Shown here one piece after another: positions 1 to 7,907 of a stretch of 64,000 nt of DNA (position 1 is the first letter of the stretch; every line of letters starts with the position of its first letter). The notes under the pieces were generated by a model. That model did not search any database. It saw nothing but the letters and a program-made list of their open reading frames with translations, and was not told the origin of the DNA. The DNA comes from Rickettsiales bacterium Ac37b. GTDB taxonomy: Bacteria > Pseudomonadota > Alphaproteobacteria > Rickettsiales > Arcanibacteraceae. The stretch lies in contig CP009217.2 of the NCBI GenBank assembly GCA_000746585.2, positions 934,662 to 998,661 on the forward strand, written 5' to 3'. The translations under genes were made by a program, and so were the position numbers.

Positions 1-362
1 AGTGTGGAAAAGATAAAAACTACAGTGCTTAAATTGTTGTAAATAAGGATGAATTTGTATTATATCACGTTATCAGGGAACTGTTCCAATCAGAAATTTT
101 TAGGAAAATATATAGTTTTTTCAGCTTCCTTAACAGATAGGAATAATGAGCAAAACCTACTTTTTGTTAGGTGAACATTGATCGACACCGTACGCAAATT
201 CAAATGTTTTTACTATAAATATATTTGAGGAACGCAGATAAATTTTGACAACCAAATTCTTAAAAAAGGTCTGATTACAAAAGTTCTAATATACATAATT
301 GCCCTTTATCAGCATTCTCTTTTTATTACGTATAAATTTGAGTGAATTTAGAAATCAGTAAA
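1..362. other. Intergenic left edge, no gene recognised
   Basis: This stretch downstream of the ubiD stop has no long open frame, no tRNA-like fold and no strong terminator hairpin that I can see. It is AT-rich, with short stop-interrupted frames. It could be decayed coding sequence, but I cannot name a parent. Confidence 0.4.
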
Positions 363-1847
363 TTAAGCTCCGTGGAAACCATATTCTTTCCATTTCGCTG
401 TCACTTTCTCAATAACATCTATATCCATTTTTATTTTTTTACCCCAATTACGCTTAGTTTCTGGATAGATTTTGTCAGTAGCATCAATACCTATTTTACT
501 ACCTAACCATGCCTCTTCAGAAGCAAAATCTAAATAATCAATAGGAGTGTTATCTATAATGCTTAAATCTCTAACTGGATCTACTTTTGTTGCAACTGCC
601 CACATTACATCTTTCCAGTCTCTGCAATTAATATCTGCATCTACGACAATAATCCATTTAGTATACATGAATTGTCTTAAAAATCCCCACACTCCCATCA
701 TTACACGACGCGCCTGCCCAGGATACTCTTTCTTAATTGAGACTACTGCAATACGATAGGAACATCCTTCTGGAGGTAACCAAAAATCTACTATCTCTGA
801 AAATTGTTGTTTAATCAGCGGTATAAAAACTTCATTTAATACTTCTCCAAGGATTGATGGCTCATCTGGTGGACGCCCTGTAAAAGTACTAAGATAAATC
901 GGAGACTTGCGCATAGTAATAGCTGTAATATTGAATTCTGGAAATTGTTCTACATCATTATAATAACCAGTATGATCGCCATAAGGGCCTTCATCATGAT
1001 AAGTTTCTAAATCTATATACCCTTCCAATATTATTTCAGCATTAGCTGGCACTTTAATAGGCACCGTCTTACAATCTACTAACTTTAGCCTTTTTCCTCT
1101 AAGTAGCCCAGCAAATTGATACTCAGATACATTATCTGGAATAGGGGTGACAGCTGCAATAATAGTTGCTGGATCTGCACCAATTACTACTGCTGCTGGC
1201 ATTTTCTTATGTTGTTTTGCCCAAGATCTACTATGAGCTGCACCCCCTCTATGCTTTAGCCAGCGCATAATAGTTTTATTCTTGCCTATCACTTGCATAC
1301 GATATATGCCTAAATTATACTTTTCTTCCTGATGCCCAGGAGAATCTTTAGTTACAACAAGCGGCCAAGTAATCAAAGGAGCAGGTTCATTAGGCCAACA
1401 AGTCTGAATAGGTAATAATGATAGATCTATCTCATCTCCTAGTAATACTTTCTCTTGACAAGGAGCGTTATTTACATTCTTAGGCCTGCTAGCTAAAACT
1501 TTTTTCAAGATAGGTAGTACATTTACTAATTCCTGCCACCCGCCTGGCGGTTCAGGTTGTCTAAGAAAAGCTAATAACTCACCTACTTCTTTAAGTTTTT
1601 CAATACTGCTATCTATACCAGCCGCTACACGTTTAACTGTACCAAATAAATTGACTAGGACTGGAATATTATTAATACCATTTTCTGTCACAACATTTTC
1701 AAATAATACTGCGGGTCCACCACTTGCTAATAACCTAGTTTGAATTTCTGTCATTTCTAATACTGTGGATACTTGTGTATTAACACGCACTAAATCTTTT
1801 TCTTGTTCTAAAAATGAGATAAAATCCCTTAATGATTCGTATGGCAT
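363..1847 (-). CDS. ubiD: UbiD family 4-hydroxy-3-polyprenylbenzoate decarboxylase
   Basis: This 494-residue protein has the length expected of UbiD, which decarboxylates the polyprenylated 4-hydroxybenzoate ring in ubiquinone synthesis using a prenylated flavin. The family core is visible as NLGIYRMQV (about residues 178-186), the EGPYGDHTGYY segment (286-296) that carries an active-site Glu, and the TGRPPDEPSILGE region. The ATG at 1845-1847 gives a normal N-terminus (MPYESLRDFISFLE). The gene faces away from rlmE across about 120 bp of AT-rich DNA. UbiA, which supplies its substrate, is at 25642-26526 in this window. No ubiX, which would supply the cofactor, is visible here. Confidence 0.93.
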   Translation of the reverse strand: MPYESLRDFISFLEQEKDLVRVNTQVSTVLEMTEIQTRLLASGGPAVLFENVVTENGINNIPVLVNLFGTVKRVAAGIDSSIEKLKEVGELLAFLRQPEPPGGWQELVNVLPILKKVLASRPKNVNNAPCQEKVLLGDEIDLSLLPIQTCWPNEPAPLITWPLVVTKDSPGHQEEKYNLGIYRMQVIGKNKTIMRWLKHRGGAAHSRSWAKQHKKMPAAVVIGADPATIIAAVTPIPDNVSEYQFAGLLRGKRLKLVDCKTVPIKVPANAEIILEGYIDLETYHDEGPYGDHTGYYNDVEQFPEFNITAITMRKSPIYLSTFTGRPPDEPSILGEVLNEVFIPLIKQQFSEIVDFWLPPEGCSYRIAVVSIKKEYPGQARRVMMGVWGFLRQFMYTKWIIVVDADINCRDWKDVMWAVATKVDPVRDLSIIDNTPIDYLDFASEEAWLGSKIGIDATDKIYPETKRNWGKKIKMDIDVIEKVTAKWKEYGFHGA

Positions 1848-1971
1848 AATGATAGTTGTAATTTTCTAAAATAATATTCTATTATATAGATAATATAATT
1901 TAAAATTTATGGAAATAAAATATACAATAACTACTAACTTTATAATTTGTAAATAGATAATAAACTTAATA

Positions 1972-2667
1972 ATGTCATATAAAAACAAAGATATCAATAA
2001 AAGGCGTTCTACAACTGCAGTGAAAACTGCTAAAGGAAGAAGAATTTCATCTACTCACTGGTTACAGCGGCAATTAAATGACCCCTATGTGGCTTTATCA
2101 AAACAGGAAGGATATCGATCGAGGGCAGCCTATAAATTGCTTGAAATAGATCAAAAATTTCAAATACTCAAGCCTGGATATATTGTAGTAGATCTAGGAG
2201 CTGCGCCTGGAGGCTGGTCGCAAGTTACTTTAGATAAAGTGATAAGCCACAAAAAAGAACAAACTGTTGGCTTAGTTATTGCTATAGACCTCATCCCTTT
2301 AGAACCCATTGAAAATTTAATTACTATCGAAGGAGATTTTACCAAACAAGAAACACAAAATATTTTAAATACACATCTTCATCAAAAGGCTAATGTCATA
2401 TTAAGTGATATGGCCGCTCCGGCATCGGGATATCCTGATATTGATCATATACGTATTATTAATTTATGTGAAACCGCATTAGAGTTTGCACATTCACATT
2501 TAATTGAAGGTGGCTATTTTGTTACAAAGCTTTTTGCGGGTAAAGAAGAACAAAAATTTATTAAAATGTTACAGAAGCATTTTCAATCTGTAAAGCGCTT
2601 TAAACCACCTGCAAGCCGAGCTGAATCATCAGAATTTTATATTATAGCTCAAGGATTCAGAATTTGA
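1972..2667 (+). CDS. rlmE: 23S rRNA (uridine-2'-O-)-methyltransferase RlmE/FtsJ
   Basis: The 231-residue product is an FtsJ-type SAM-dependent methyltransferase that 2'-O-methylates U2552 of 23S rRNA in the family. The SAM-binding loop DLGAAPGG is at about residues 74-81. The K-D-K-E catalytic tetrad can be placed at K55 (RAAYKLLEID), D146 (LSDMAAP), K186 (VTKLFAG) and the Glu of SRAESSEFY near the C-terminus. A basic N-terminal extension of about 40 residues is typical of alphaproteobacterial versions. Its TGA stop overlaps the TTG start of the next gene, so the two are likely translated together. Confidence 0.95.
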   Translation: MSYKNKDINKRRSTTAVKTAKGRRISSTHWLQRQLNDPYVALSKQEGYRSRAAYKLLEIDQKFQILKPGYIVVDLGAAPGGWSQVTLDKVISHKKEQTVGLVIAIDLIPLEPIENLITIEGDFTKQETQNILNTHLHQKANVILSDMAAPASGYPDIDHIRIINLCETALEFAHSHLIEGGYFVTKLFAGKEEQKFIKMLQKHFQSVKRFKPPASRAESSEFYIIAQGFRI

Positions 2668-3641
2668 ATAGTCACCTACCTACAGTTTGGACATTAATTG
2701 ATGATAGAATAGGCAATACCAATCAAACACTTGGTCTAGCGAAAGCTCTTAATTTCCCATATGTCGTTAAAAATATACAATACACTAATTTGATTAAATT
2801 ACCTAATTTTTTAAAATATAATGCTTTAATAGGTATAACTAACCAAACTATCGATACGCTAACGGACCCTTTTCCAGATATTGTGATAGCATCTGGCCGT
2901 AGAGCAGCAGTAGTTTCACTTTATATCAAACGCAAAAGCCCAAAAACCTTTATTATCCACATTATGGATCCTCAAATAAACTATCAATATTTTGATTTAT
3001 TAATTATACCAGAACATGATCGTCCTCCTGCACATCCTAATATTATTAAGTCAATTGGAGCAATACATAATGTAAGCCCTACTCTACTTACCGAACATGC
3101 ACAAAAATGGGCACCAACTTTTGCAGCTTTAAATCGTCCATTAATTGCAGTCATTATTGGAGGCAATAGTAAACATGGTGCTTTTACTGATAATAATATT
3201 AAATCTCTTATAACTAATATAAATAATATAGCCGATAAGCTATCAGGTTCTTTACTAATTACCACTAGTAGAAGAACTCCTTCCCATTTACGTACAATGC
3301 TTACCAATTCTTTTACTGTTCCATGTTTTTTACATGATTTTAAAGATCACGCTGCTAACCCTTATTATGGTATTTTAGCTTTAAGTGATATAATAATTGT
3401 GACAGGTGATTCAGTTTCTATGTGTTCAGAAGCATGTTATACAGGTAAACCTGTGTATGTTTTTGCACCTAATAACATAATGAGCAAAAAACACTCTAGG
3501 TTTATCGAGCAATTAGCCAAAAATCATTATATTAATATATTCACTAATACTTTATTATATGATAGAACTAACCCTAATAAATTTACTTTAGATGAAGCGA
3601 GTAGAATTGCAAAGCTTATCAAGCAACAATTTAATTATTAA
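2664..3641 (+). CDS. ELM1-like (mitochondrial fission ELM1 / DUF1022) family protein
   Basis: The 325-residue protein resembles the bacterial relatives of plant ELM1, a family common in alphaproteobacteria and often near lipid A or rRNA-modification genes. Visible landmarks are the N-terminal WTLIDDRIGNTNQTLGLA, the central IIGGNSKHGAF, and VTGDSVSMCSEACYTGKPVYVF near residues 246-268. These look like a GT-B-type nucleotide-sugar binding fold. The start is TTG at 2664, overlapping the rlmE stop by four bases. There is no signal peptide or membrane segment. The biochemical function of the bacterial family is not established, so a glycosyltransferase-like role is inference. Confidence 0.8.
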   Translation: MNSHLPTVWTLIDDRIGNTNQTLGLAKALNFPYVVKNIQYTNLIKLPNFLKYNALIGITNQTIDTLTDPFPDIVIASGRRAAVVSLYIKRKSPKTFIIHIMDPQINYQYFDLLIIPEHDRPPAHPNIIKSIGAIHNVSPTLLTEHAQKWAPTFAALNRPLIAVIIGGNSKHGAFTDNNIKSLITNINNIADKLSGSLLITTSRRTPSHLRTMLTNSFTVPCFLHDFKDHAANPYYGILALSDIIIVTGDSVSMCSEACYTGKPVYVFAPNNIMSKKHSRFIEQLAKNHYINIFTNTLLYDRTNPNKFTLDEASRIAKLIKQQFNY

Positions 3642-3778
3642 TTAACTTTCAAATTAGATATTTATATGCATAATATTTTAAAGGATTCTATTAATTTTCA
3701 AGATAATGTTTATAATTATACTCATTGTAATCCATAATAATAAAAACAATTTTTAGAAGAAAAATTTGAATTATTCAT

Positions 3779-4000
3779 TCACTTAAAGTAACGCCACCAT
3801 ACAAAAATTCCTGTGAATAAAGCTGATAATAACGTTGTGACGATCGTTTTTATCCATAATTTGGAATCCTCAGGAGCACTATCTGCATAGCCTACCTTAG
3901 GGCGCTCTGGTATCTTAATACCTATAGGTAAGGCCATAAAAAATATTATTACCCAGATCCCAAGGAATACTAAAGCAATTGATGGTATATATTGCAGCAT
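3779..4000 (-). CDS. DUF1467 family small membrane protein
   Basis: This 73-residue protein has two predicted membrane helices (about residues 5-27 and 49-70). The loop between them is rich in Pro, Glu and Asp and contains KIPERPKVGYADSAPEDSKLW. That arrangement, with FMALPIGI after the first helix, matches the DUF1467 family found widely in alphaproteobacteria. Its role is unknown. It lies between the ELM1-like gene and bdhA and diverges from bdhA. The assignment rests on topology and the helix-edge motif. Confidence 0.75.
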   Translation of the reverse strand: MLQYIPSIALVFLGIWVIIFFMALPIGIKIPERPKVGYADSAPEDSKLWIKTIVTTLLSALFTGIFVWWRYFK

Positions 4001-4085
4001 ATTTTTTAATAATTATTAGCTGTTAATTAATAAATCTATATTATCATTAGTATTAATTATTACAAGCTTAATAAGGGATATCATT

Positions 4086-4868
4086 ATGTTAAAAGGTAAA
4101 ACTGCCATAGTAACTGGCTCTACAAGTGGTATAGGACTTGCAATTGCAACAGTTCTTGCTGAAGCCGGATGTAATCTAGTATTAAATGGATTTACAGATA
4201 AAGCTACCATAAAAAATATACAAGACTCCTTACAAAATAAATTTGGAGTAAATACCTTTTATTCCGGCGCTGATATGATTAAACCTTCAGAAATAGAGCA
4301 AATGATTAAAGATACCATAAAACATTTTAATACTATAGATATATTAGTAAATAATGCTGGTATACAGCATGTTGCACCTATAGAAGAGTTTCCCGATAAT
4401 AAATGGGATGCTATTATTGGTATCAACCTTTCTTCAAGTTTCTATACTATTAAACATGCAATACCTCAAATGAAAAAACAAAACTCAGGCCGAATAATTA
4501 ATATTGCTTCTGCACATGGATTGGTAGCCTCAACTGGTAAGGCTGCTTATGTTGCTGCAAAACACGGTCTAATTGGCTTAACTAAAGTAGTAGCTCTCGA
4601 AAATGCGCAGCTAAATATTACTTGTAACTCAATTTGTCCTGGCTGGGTATTAACTCCACTTGTTGAACAACAAATTAAAAATAATGCTATAAGCCATAAC
4701 ATATCTATTGAAGAAGCAACTCGTGCGTTACTGGCAGAAAAACAGCCTTCGTTACGTTTTGTTAAAGATATGGATATTGGGCAATTGGTTTTGTTTCTAT
4801 GTAGCGAGGCAAGTCTCTCTATTACAGGCACTCATGTTTCTATTGATGGTGGATGGACTGCGCAATAG
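4086..4868 (+). CDS. bdhA: 3-hydroxybutyrate dehydrogenase (SDR family)
   Basis: The 260-residue protein is a classical short-chain dehydrogenase. It has the cofactor motif TGSTSGIG at residues 10-17, NNAG at 89-92, and the catalytic Ser142, Tyr155 and Lys159 in IASAHGL and AYVAAKHG. The C-terminal ending ITGTHVSIDGGWTAQ and the segment GWVLTPLVEQQI are characteristic of D-beta-hydroxybutyrate dehydrogenase, which interconverts 3-hydroxybutyrate and acetoacetate with NAD. No polyhydroxybutyrate synthase is in the window, so use of imported or host ketone bodies is possible but inferred. A GGG-containing ribosome site lies about 10 bp before the ATG. Confidence 0.88.
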   Translation: MLKGKTAIVTGSTSGIGLAIATVLAEAGCNLVLNGFTDKATIKNIQDSLQNKFGVNTFYSGADMIKPSEIEQMIKDTIKHFNTIDILVNNAGIQHVAPIEEFPDNKWDAIIGINLSSSFYTIKHAIPQMKKQNSGRIINIASAHGLVASTGKAAYVAAKHGLIGLTKVVALENAQLNITCNSICPGWVLTPLVEQQIKNNAISHNISIEEATRALLAEKQPSLRFVKDMDIGQLVLFLCSEASLSITGTHVSIDGGWTAQ

Positions 4869-4895
4869 AGTATGTAATAAAAAATATTATAGCAA

Positions 4896-4924
4896 TTGAC
4901 ATTAATGTTTTAAAGCATTATTAC
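4896..4924 (+). promoter_or_regulatory. Candidate sigma70 promoter for metK
   Basis: A consensus -35 hexamer TTGACA (4896-4901) is followed after 17 bases by TATTAC (4919-4924), which matches the -10 consensus at four of six positions. Transcription from here would begin about ten bases before the riboswitch at 4945. Such hexamers arise easily in AT-rich DNA, so the call depends on its position. Confidence 0.4.
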
Positions 4925-4944
4925 TCGATGTAATATAGATAAAA

Positions 4945-5004
4945 AATCGCTTATATTTAAACAACAACTTGTCAGGCGATTAATAAATGTAACTAAAGCG
5001 TTGT
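4945..5004 (+). promoter_or_regulatory. SAM-II riboswitch upstream of metK
   Basis: The element shows the SAM-II pseudoknot layout. Stem P1 is AATCGC (4945-4950) with GCGATT (4976-4981), enclosing a loop that contains the conserved TATTTAA. The strongly conserved 3' strand TAAATGTAACTAAA follows at 4984-4997; the crystallised marine SAM-II RNA has UAAAUGUAGCUAAA there. The pseudoknot is supplied by loop bases ACAAC (4961-4965) pairing with GTTGT (5000-5004). The metK ATG is 77 bases downstream and its AAAGG ribosome site is at 5064-5068, so the 3' strand does not itself mask the ribosome site as in some family members. Identification is by eye. Confidence 0.82.
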
Positions 5005-5080
5005 GTTTGTATTTTGGGTATTTGCTTTATAATTTTCTTAGATACTACTTCGCTTATATTAAGAAAGGTATGAAGCAAAT

Positions 5081-6244
5081 ATGTCTAGTATTAAATTTTT
5101 TACTTCTGAGTCTGTATCTGAAGGCCATCCTGATAAAATTGCTGATCAAATTTCTGATGCTGTCCTTGATGCTTTATTAACCATTGATCAAAACAGCCGA
5201 GTAGCCTGTGAAACTTTTGTTAAAACTGGTATGATCTTAGTAGGAGGAGAAATTACAACCCAAGGCTGGGTAGATATAGATCAAATAGCACGCGATGTAG
5301 TTCGCGAAATAGGATATAATAGTTCTGACATGGGATTTGATGCAGATTCTTGCGCTGTTATTACAGCTATAGGCAAACAATCTCCTGACATTGCTCAAGG
5401 GGTACATCATACTAACCATGAGATAGGAGCAGGAGATCAAGGGATGGTTTTCGGTTATGCCACCAATGAAACTCCCTCTCTTATGCCTGCCCCAATTTAT
5501 TATGCACATAAATTAATGAAAAGACAGTCTTATATGCGTAAGAGCAACGTATTACCCTGGTTACGTCCTGATGCTAAAGCACAAATCACTTTCCAATATG
5601 TGAATAACAAGCCTAATGCTATTAATACTATAGTTTTCTCAACCCAGCATCAACCAACTATTAAACATAAAGAACTAACAGAAGCTATAATTGAAGAAAT
5701 AATCAAACCTGTGTTACCAATTGAATTTATAAATCAAGATACAAAGTTTTTAGTAAATCCCACAGGACAATTTATTATAGGAGGCCCTCTAGGGGATTGT
5801 GGATTAACAGGAAGGAAAATTATTGTTGACTCATATGGAGGTATGGCCCGTCATGGTGGAGGTTGTTTCTCTGGTAAAGATCCCACAAAAATTGATCGCT
5901 CTGCGGCTTATGCGGCTCGATATATAGCTAAAAATATTGTAGCAGCAGGCTTTGCAGACAAATGTGAAATACAAATAGCATATGCAATTGGTGTTGCAGA
6001 ACCTGTATCAATAGAAGTAGAAACCTTCGGTACAGGCAAAATAGCCGATAATTTGCTTGTAAAACTAATTAATAATAACTTTGATTTACGTCCTAAAGCA
6101 ATTATAGAAACTCTCAATCTTTATAATCCTATATATAGAAAAACTGCAGTTTATGGTCATTTCGGGCAAGAAGAACATAAATTTCCTTGGGAACAAACTA
6201 ATAAATCTGCACCATTACAAACACAATTTGCACAATTATTATAA
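5081..6244 (+). CDS. metK: S-adenosylmethionine synthetase
   Basis: The 387-residue enzyme makes SAM from methionine and ATP. The family motifs are intact: SEGHPDK (residues 13-19), GAGDQG (about 117-122), and [17 protein letters not shown] (about 260-276), which carries the phosphate-binding Lys and Asp. The last of these has Cys where GGGAFSGKDP is usual. Length is normal. The gene is a single unit with its own leader holding a SAM-II riboswitch, so product feedback on expression is expected. metK is degraded in some Rickettsia, whereas this copy looks fully functional. Confidence 0.97.
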   Translation: MSSIKFFTSESVSEGHPDKIADQISDAVLDALLTIDQNSRVACETFVKTGMILVGGEITTQGWVDIDQIARDVVREIGYNSSDMGFDADSCAVITAIGKQSPDIAQGVHHTNHEIGAGDQGMVFGYATNETPSLMPAPIYYAHKLMKRQSYMRKSNVLPWLRPDAKAQITFQYVNNKPNAINTIVFSTQHQPTIKHKELTEAIIEEIIKPVLPIEFINQDTKFLVNPTGQFIIGGPLGDCGLTGRKIIVDSYGGMARHGGGCFSGKDPTKIDRSAAYAARYIAKNIVAAGFADKCEIQIAYAIGVAEPVSIEVETFGTGKIADNLLVKLINNNFDLRPKAIIETLNLYNPIYRKTAVYGHFGQEEHKFPWEQTNKSAPLQTQFAQLL

Positions 6245-6388
6245 ACAGCAAAGATAAATTAATAATTAATAAAAATTGTTTATATCTTAATTTTTCTGAT
6301 TAAAACAATAACTGCATTTAATAATTTTTTAAGATAAATATATTAATATATTTTATATATTAAAAGTTGATACGTAGGTAGGATTATT

Positions 6389-6829
6389 ATGCGCAGTAAA
6401 TCTGATAAAACAAAAAACCCTAGCCTTAAAACGCAAAAATTCATTCAAAAAAAGAGAGAGGTTTTAAAACTTACCACGATATTAGCAGAACGACTCAATA
6501 AAGAATCTGTAAAATTTTCTTCTGAAATTTCTCTAAATAAAGCCCCTACCGTATGGAATATCGTATGGACAGTACTTACTCCTAAATTAATGTTAAATGC
6601 GGTAAAAGCTGCACCTGCTTTACAAAAAGATTTAAATAAAATGTTAAAGTTTATAGAAAATCCTATAGAGAATTATAATCCGAATAAACCTCCTTTTTTC
6701 TTACAATTAATTGAAGAACATCTTAATTCTGTACCAGACCCTCAGAATCAAACCCTTAAAGATTATCTAGTCTCAGAACAAACTACTCTGACTTTAGCAT
6801 TAGAAAAATTGATAACCCAAGTAGTATAG
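6389..6829 (+). CDS. Unknown basic/helical protein, 3' end cut by IS630 insertion
   Basis: I do not recognise this 146-residue protein. It begins with a Lys/Arg-rich stretch, is predicted mostly helical, and has no signal peptide or clear membrane segment; the tract around WNIVWTVLTPKLML is the most hydrophobic. Its TAG stop (6827-6829) lies inside the left inverted repeat of the IS630 element. If the element and one TA copy were removed, the frame would continue with Leu-Trp-Asp-Cys and stop, so the insertion appears to have cost only about four residues. The gene may therefore still make a near-complete product. Confidence 0.6.
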   Translation: MRSKSDKTKNPSLKTQKFIQKKREVLKLTTILAERLNKESVKFSSEISLNKAPTVWNIVWTVLTPKLMLNAVKAAPALQKDLNKMLKFIENPIENYNPNKPPFFLQLIEEHLNSVPDPQNQTLKDYLVSEQTTLTLALEKLITQVV

Positions 6830-7761
6830 TAAATTAAGTTGATAAAGACATGATATATGATATATTAAAAAGCTCATAAACCCAAAACAGTAGAAGCAAT
6901 GGCATATTCCTTAGATTTACGTAAAAAAGTAATTCACTATGTTAATAAAGGTTATACCAGAGAAGAAGCTGCAAGAATTTTTGGCATAGGTGAAAGAACA
7001 ATTTATAGATGGTTATCGAGATCGAAATCCGGGAATTTAGCAGCCACACGAGCAGCTAAGCCATGGAAGAAGCTTGATCCAATCAAATTATTAAACGAGG
7101 TGTCTAAAAACAGCAATTGGCTATTATCTGATTTTGCAAAGGTTTTTAATGTGTCTACAGCTGCTATCTGTTTGGCATTCAAGACTTTGGGGATCACACG
7201 AAAAAAAAGACCACACTCTATCGTGAACGGGATGAAGCAAAACGGCAATTATTTTTGGCAGCTATCGCAAACTATAAAGCGGAAGATATAGTTTATATTG
7301 ATGAGAGTGGAATTGATAGCTATTTGTACTATTCTTGGGGATACAGTCTCAGAGGAAGTAAAGTTTATGGTGATATCTCAGGTAAAAAACATGATTGAGA
7401 AAGCTTTATTGCAGGTAAGGTTGGGAAGAAAATTATTGCGCCAATGTGTTTCAAGGGCACATGTAATACAGAAGTTTTTAACGAGTGGGTTAGTCAGTGT
7501 TTGGTGCCCGAACTAAGATTTGGTCAAGTTGTAATACTTGATAATGCAACGTTCCATAAGTCAGCTAGAACTAGGAATTTAATAGAAGATATAGGCTGTA
7601 AACTTTTATTCTTACCACTTTACTCTCCTGATCTCAACCCAATTGAAAAATATTGGGCTCATTTAAAAGCTAAAATCAAACCTATCATTACTAATTTTAA
7701 TAACCTTAGCGATGCTATTGATTATGGCTTCTCTATGCCATTCTCAACTTAATTGACTATA
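6825..7761 (+). mobile_element. IS630-family insertion sequence, copy 1
   Basis: The element is bounded by inverted repeats TATAGTAAATTAAGTTGA (left) and its near-mirror TATAGTCAATTAAGTTGA (right, read on the minus strand), 17 of 18 bases matching. The terminal TA at each side fits the TA target duplication of IS630/Tc1-like elements. It is about 937 bp and carries one broken transposase. By eye the sequence is the same as copy 2 at 16144-17080. The five bases CTATG that follow the right end are also shared by both copies, so the true right boundary may be a few bases further out. Confidence 0.88.
6899..7752 (+). pseudogene. IS630-family transposase, frame-disrupted (copy 1)
   Basis: The N-terminal part is an HTH domain (MAYSLDLRKKVIHYVNKGYTREEAARIFGI in sense) in the frame starting at 6899. 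At a run of eight A (7201-7208) the homologous frame moves by -1 and continues as KKTTLYRERDEAKRQ..., with the DDE segment VYIDESGID. That frame is then stopped by TGA at 7396-7398, where an Arg would be expected before ESFIAGK. It resumes through LDNATFHKS and LYSPDLNPIEKYWAHLK to 7752. The A8 tract could be a programmed slippage site, which is known in this family. The TGA is a real lesion. Confidence 0.85.
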
Positions 7762-7907
7762 CTATGGGATTGTTAACAAAGTCTTTATTGATAGTCTTAT
7801 AGTTAATGATTTAATTATTTTTATTATAAAAATTTTATAAAAAATTAATATATATTATATATTATTTTATATAGATTGATTTCTTAATTAATAAGAGAGG
7901 TATAATA

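Noticed and set aside
2984-3307. 107-codon minus-strand frame within the ELM1-like gene
   Set aside because: No ribosome site and no recognisable domain; it lies entirely inside a better-supported gene.
7201-7208. A8 tract in the transposase as a simple inactivating frameshift
   Set aside because: IS630-type transposases can use slippery A runs, and the homologous frame resumes exactly after it, so it is more likely programmed; the TGA downstream is the better-supported lesion.
7396-7398. UGA read as tryptophan (altered genetic code)
   Set aside because: TGA is used as a normal stop elsewhere in the window (for example rlmE, manC and the YbhN-like gene), and Arg, not Trp, is expected at this position.
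7298-7516. Open frame of 72 codons inside IS630 copy 1 (and the same at 16617-16835)
   Set aside because: It is in the frame left behind after the A8 tract; the homologous transposase is read in another frame here, so this is a shadow.
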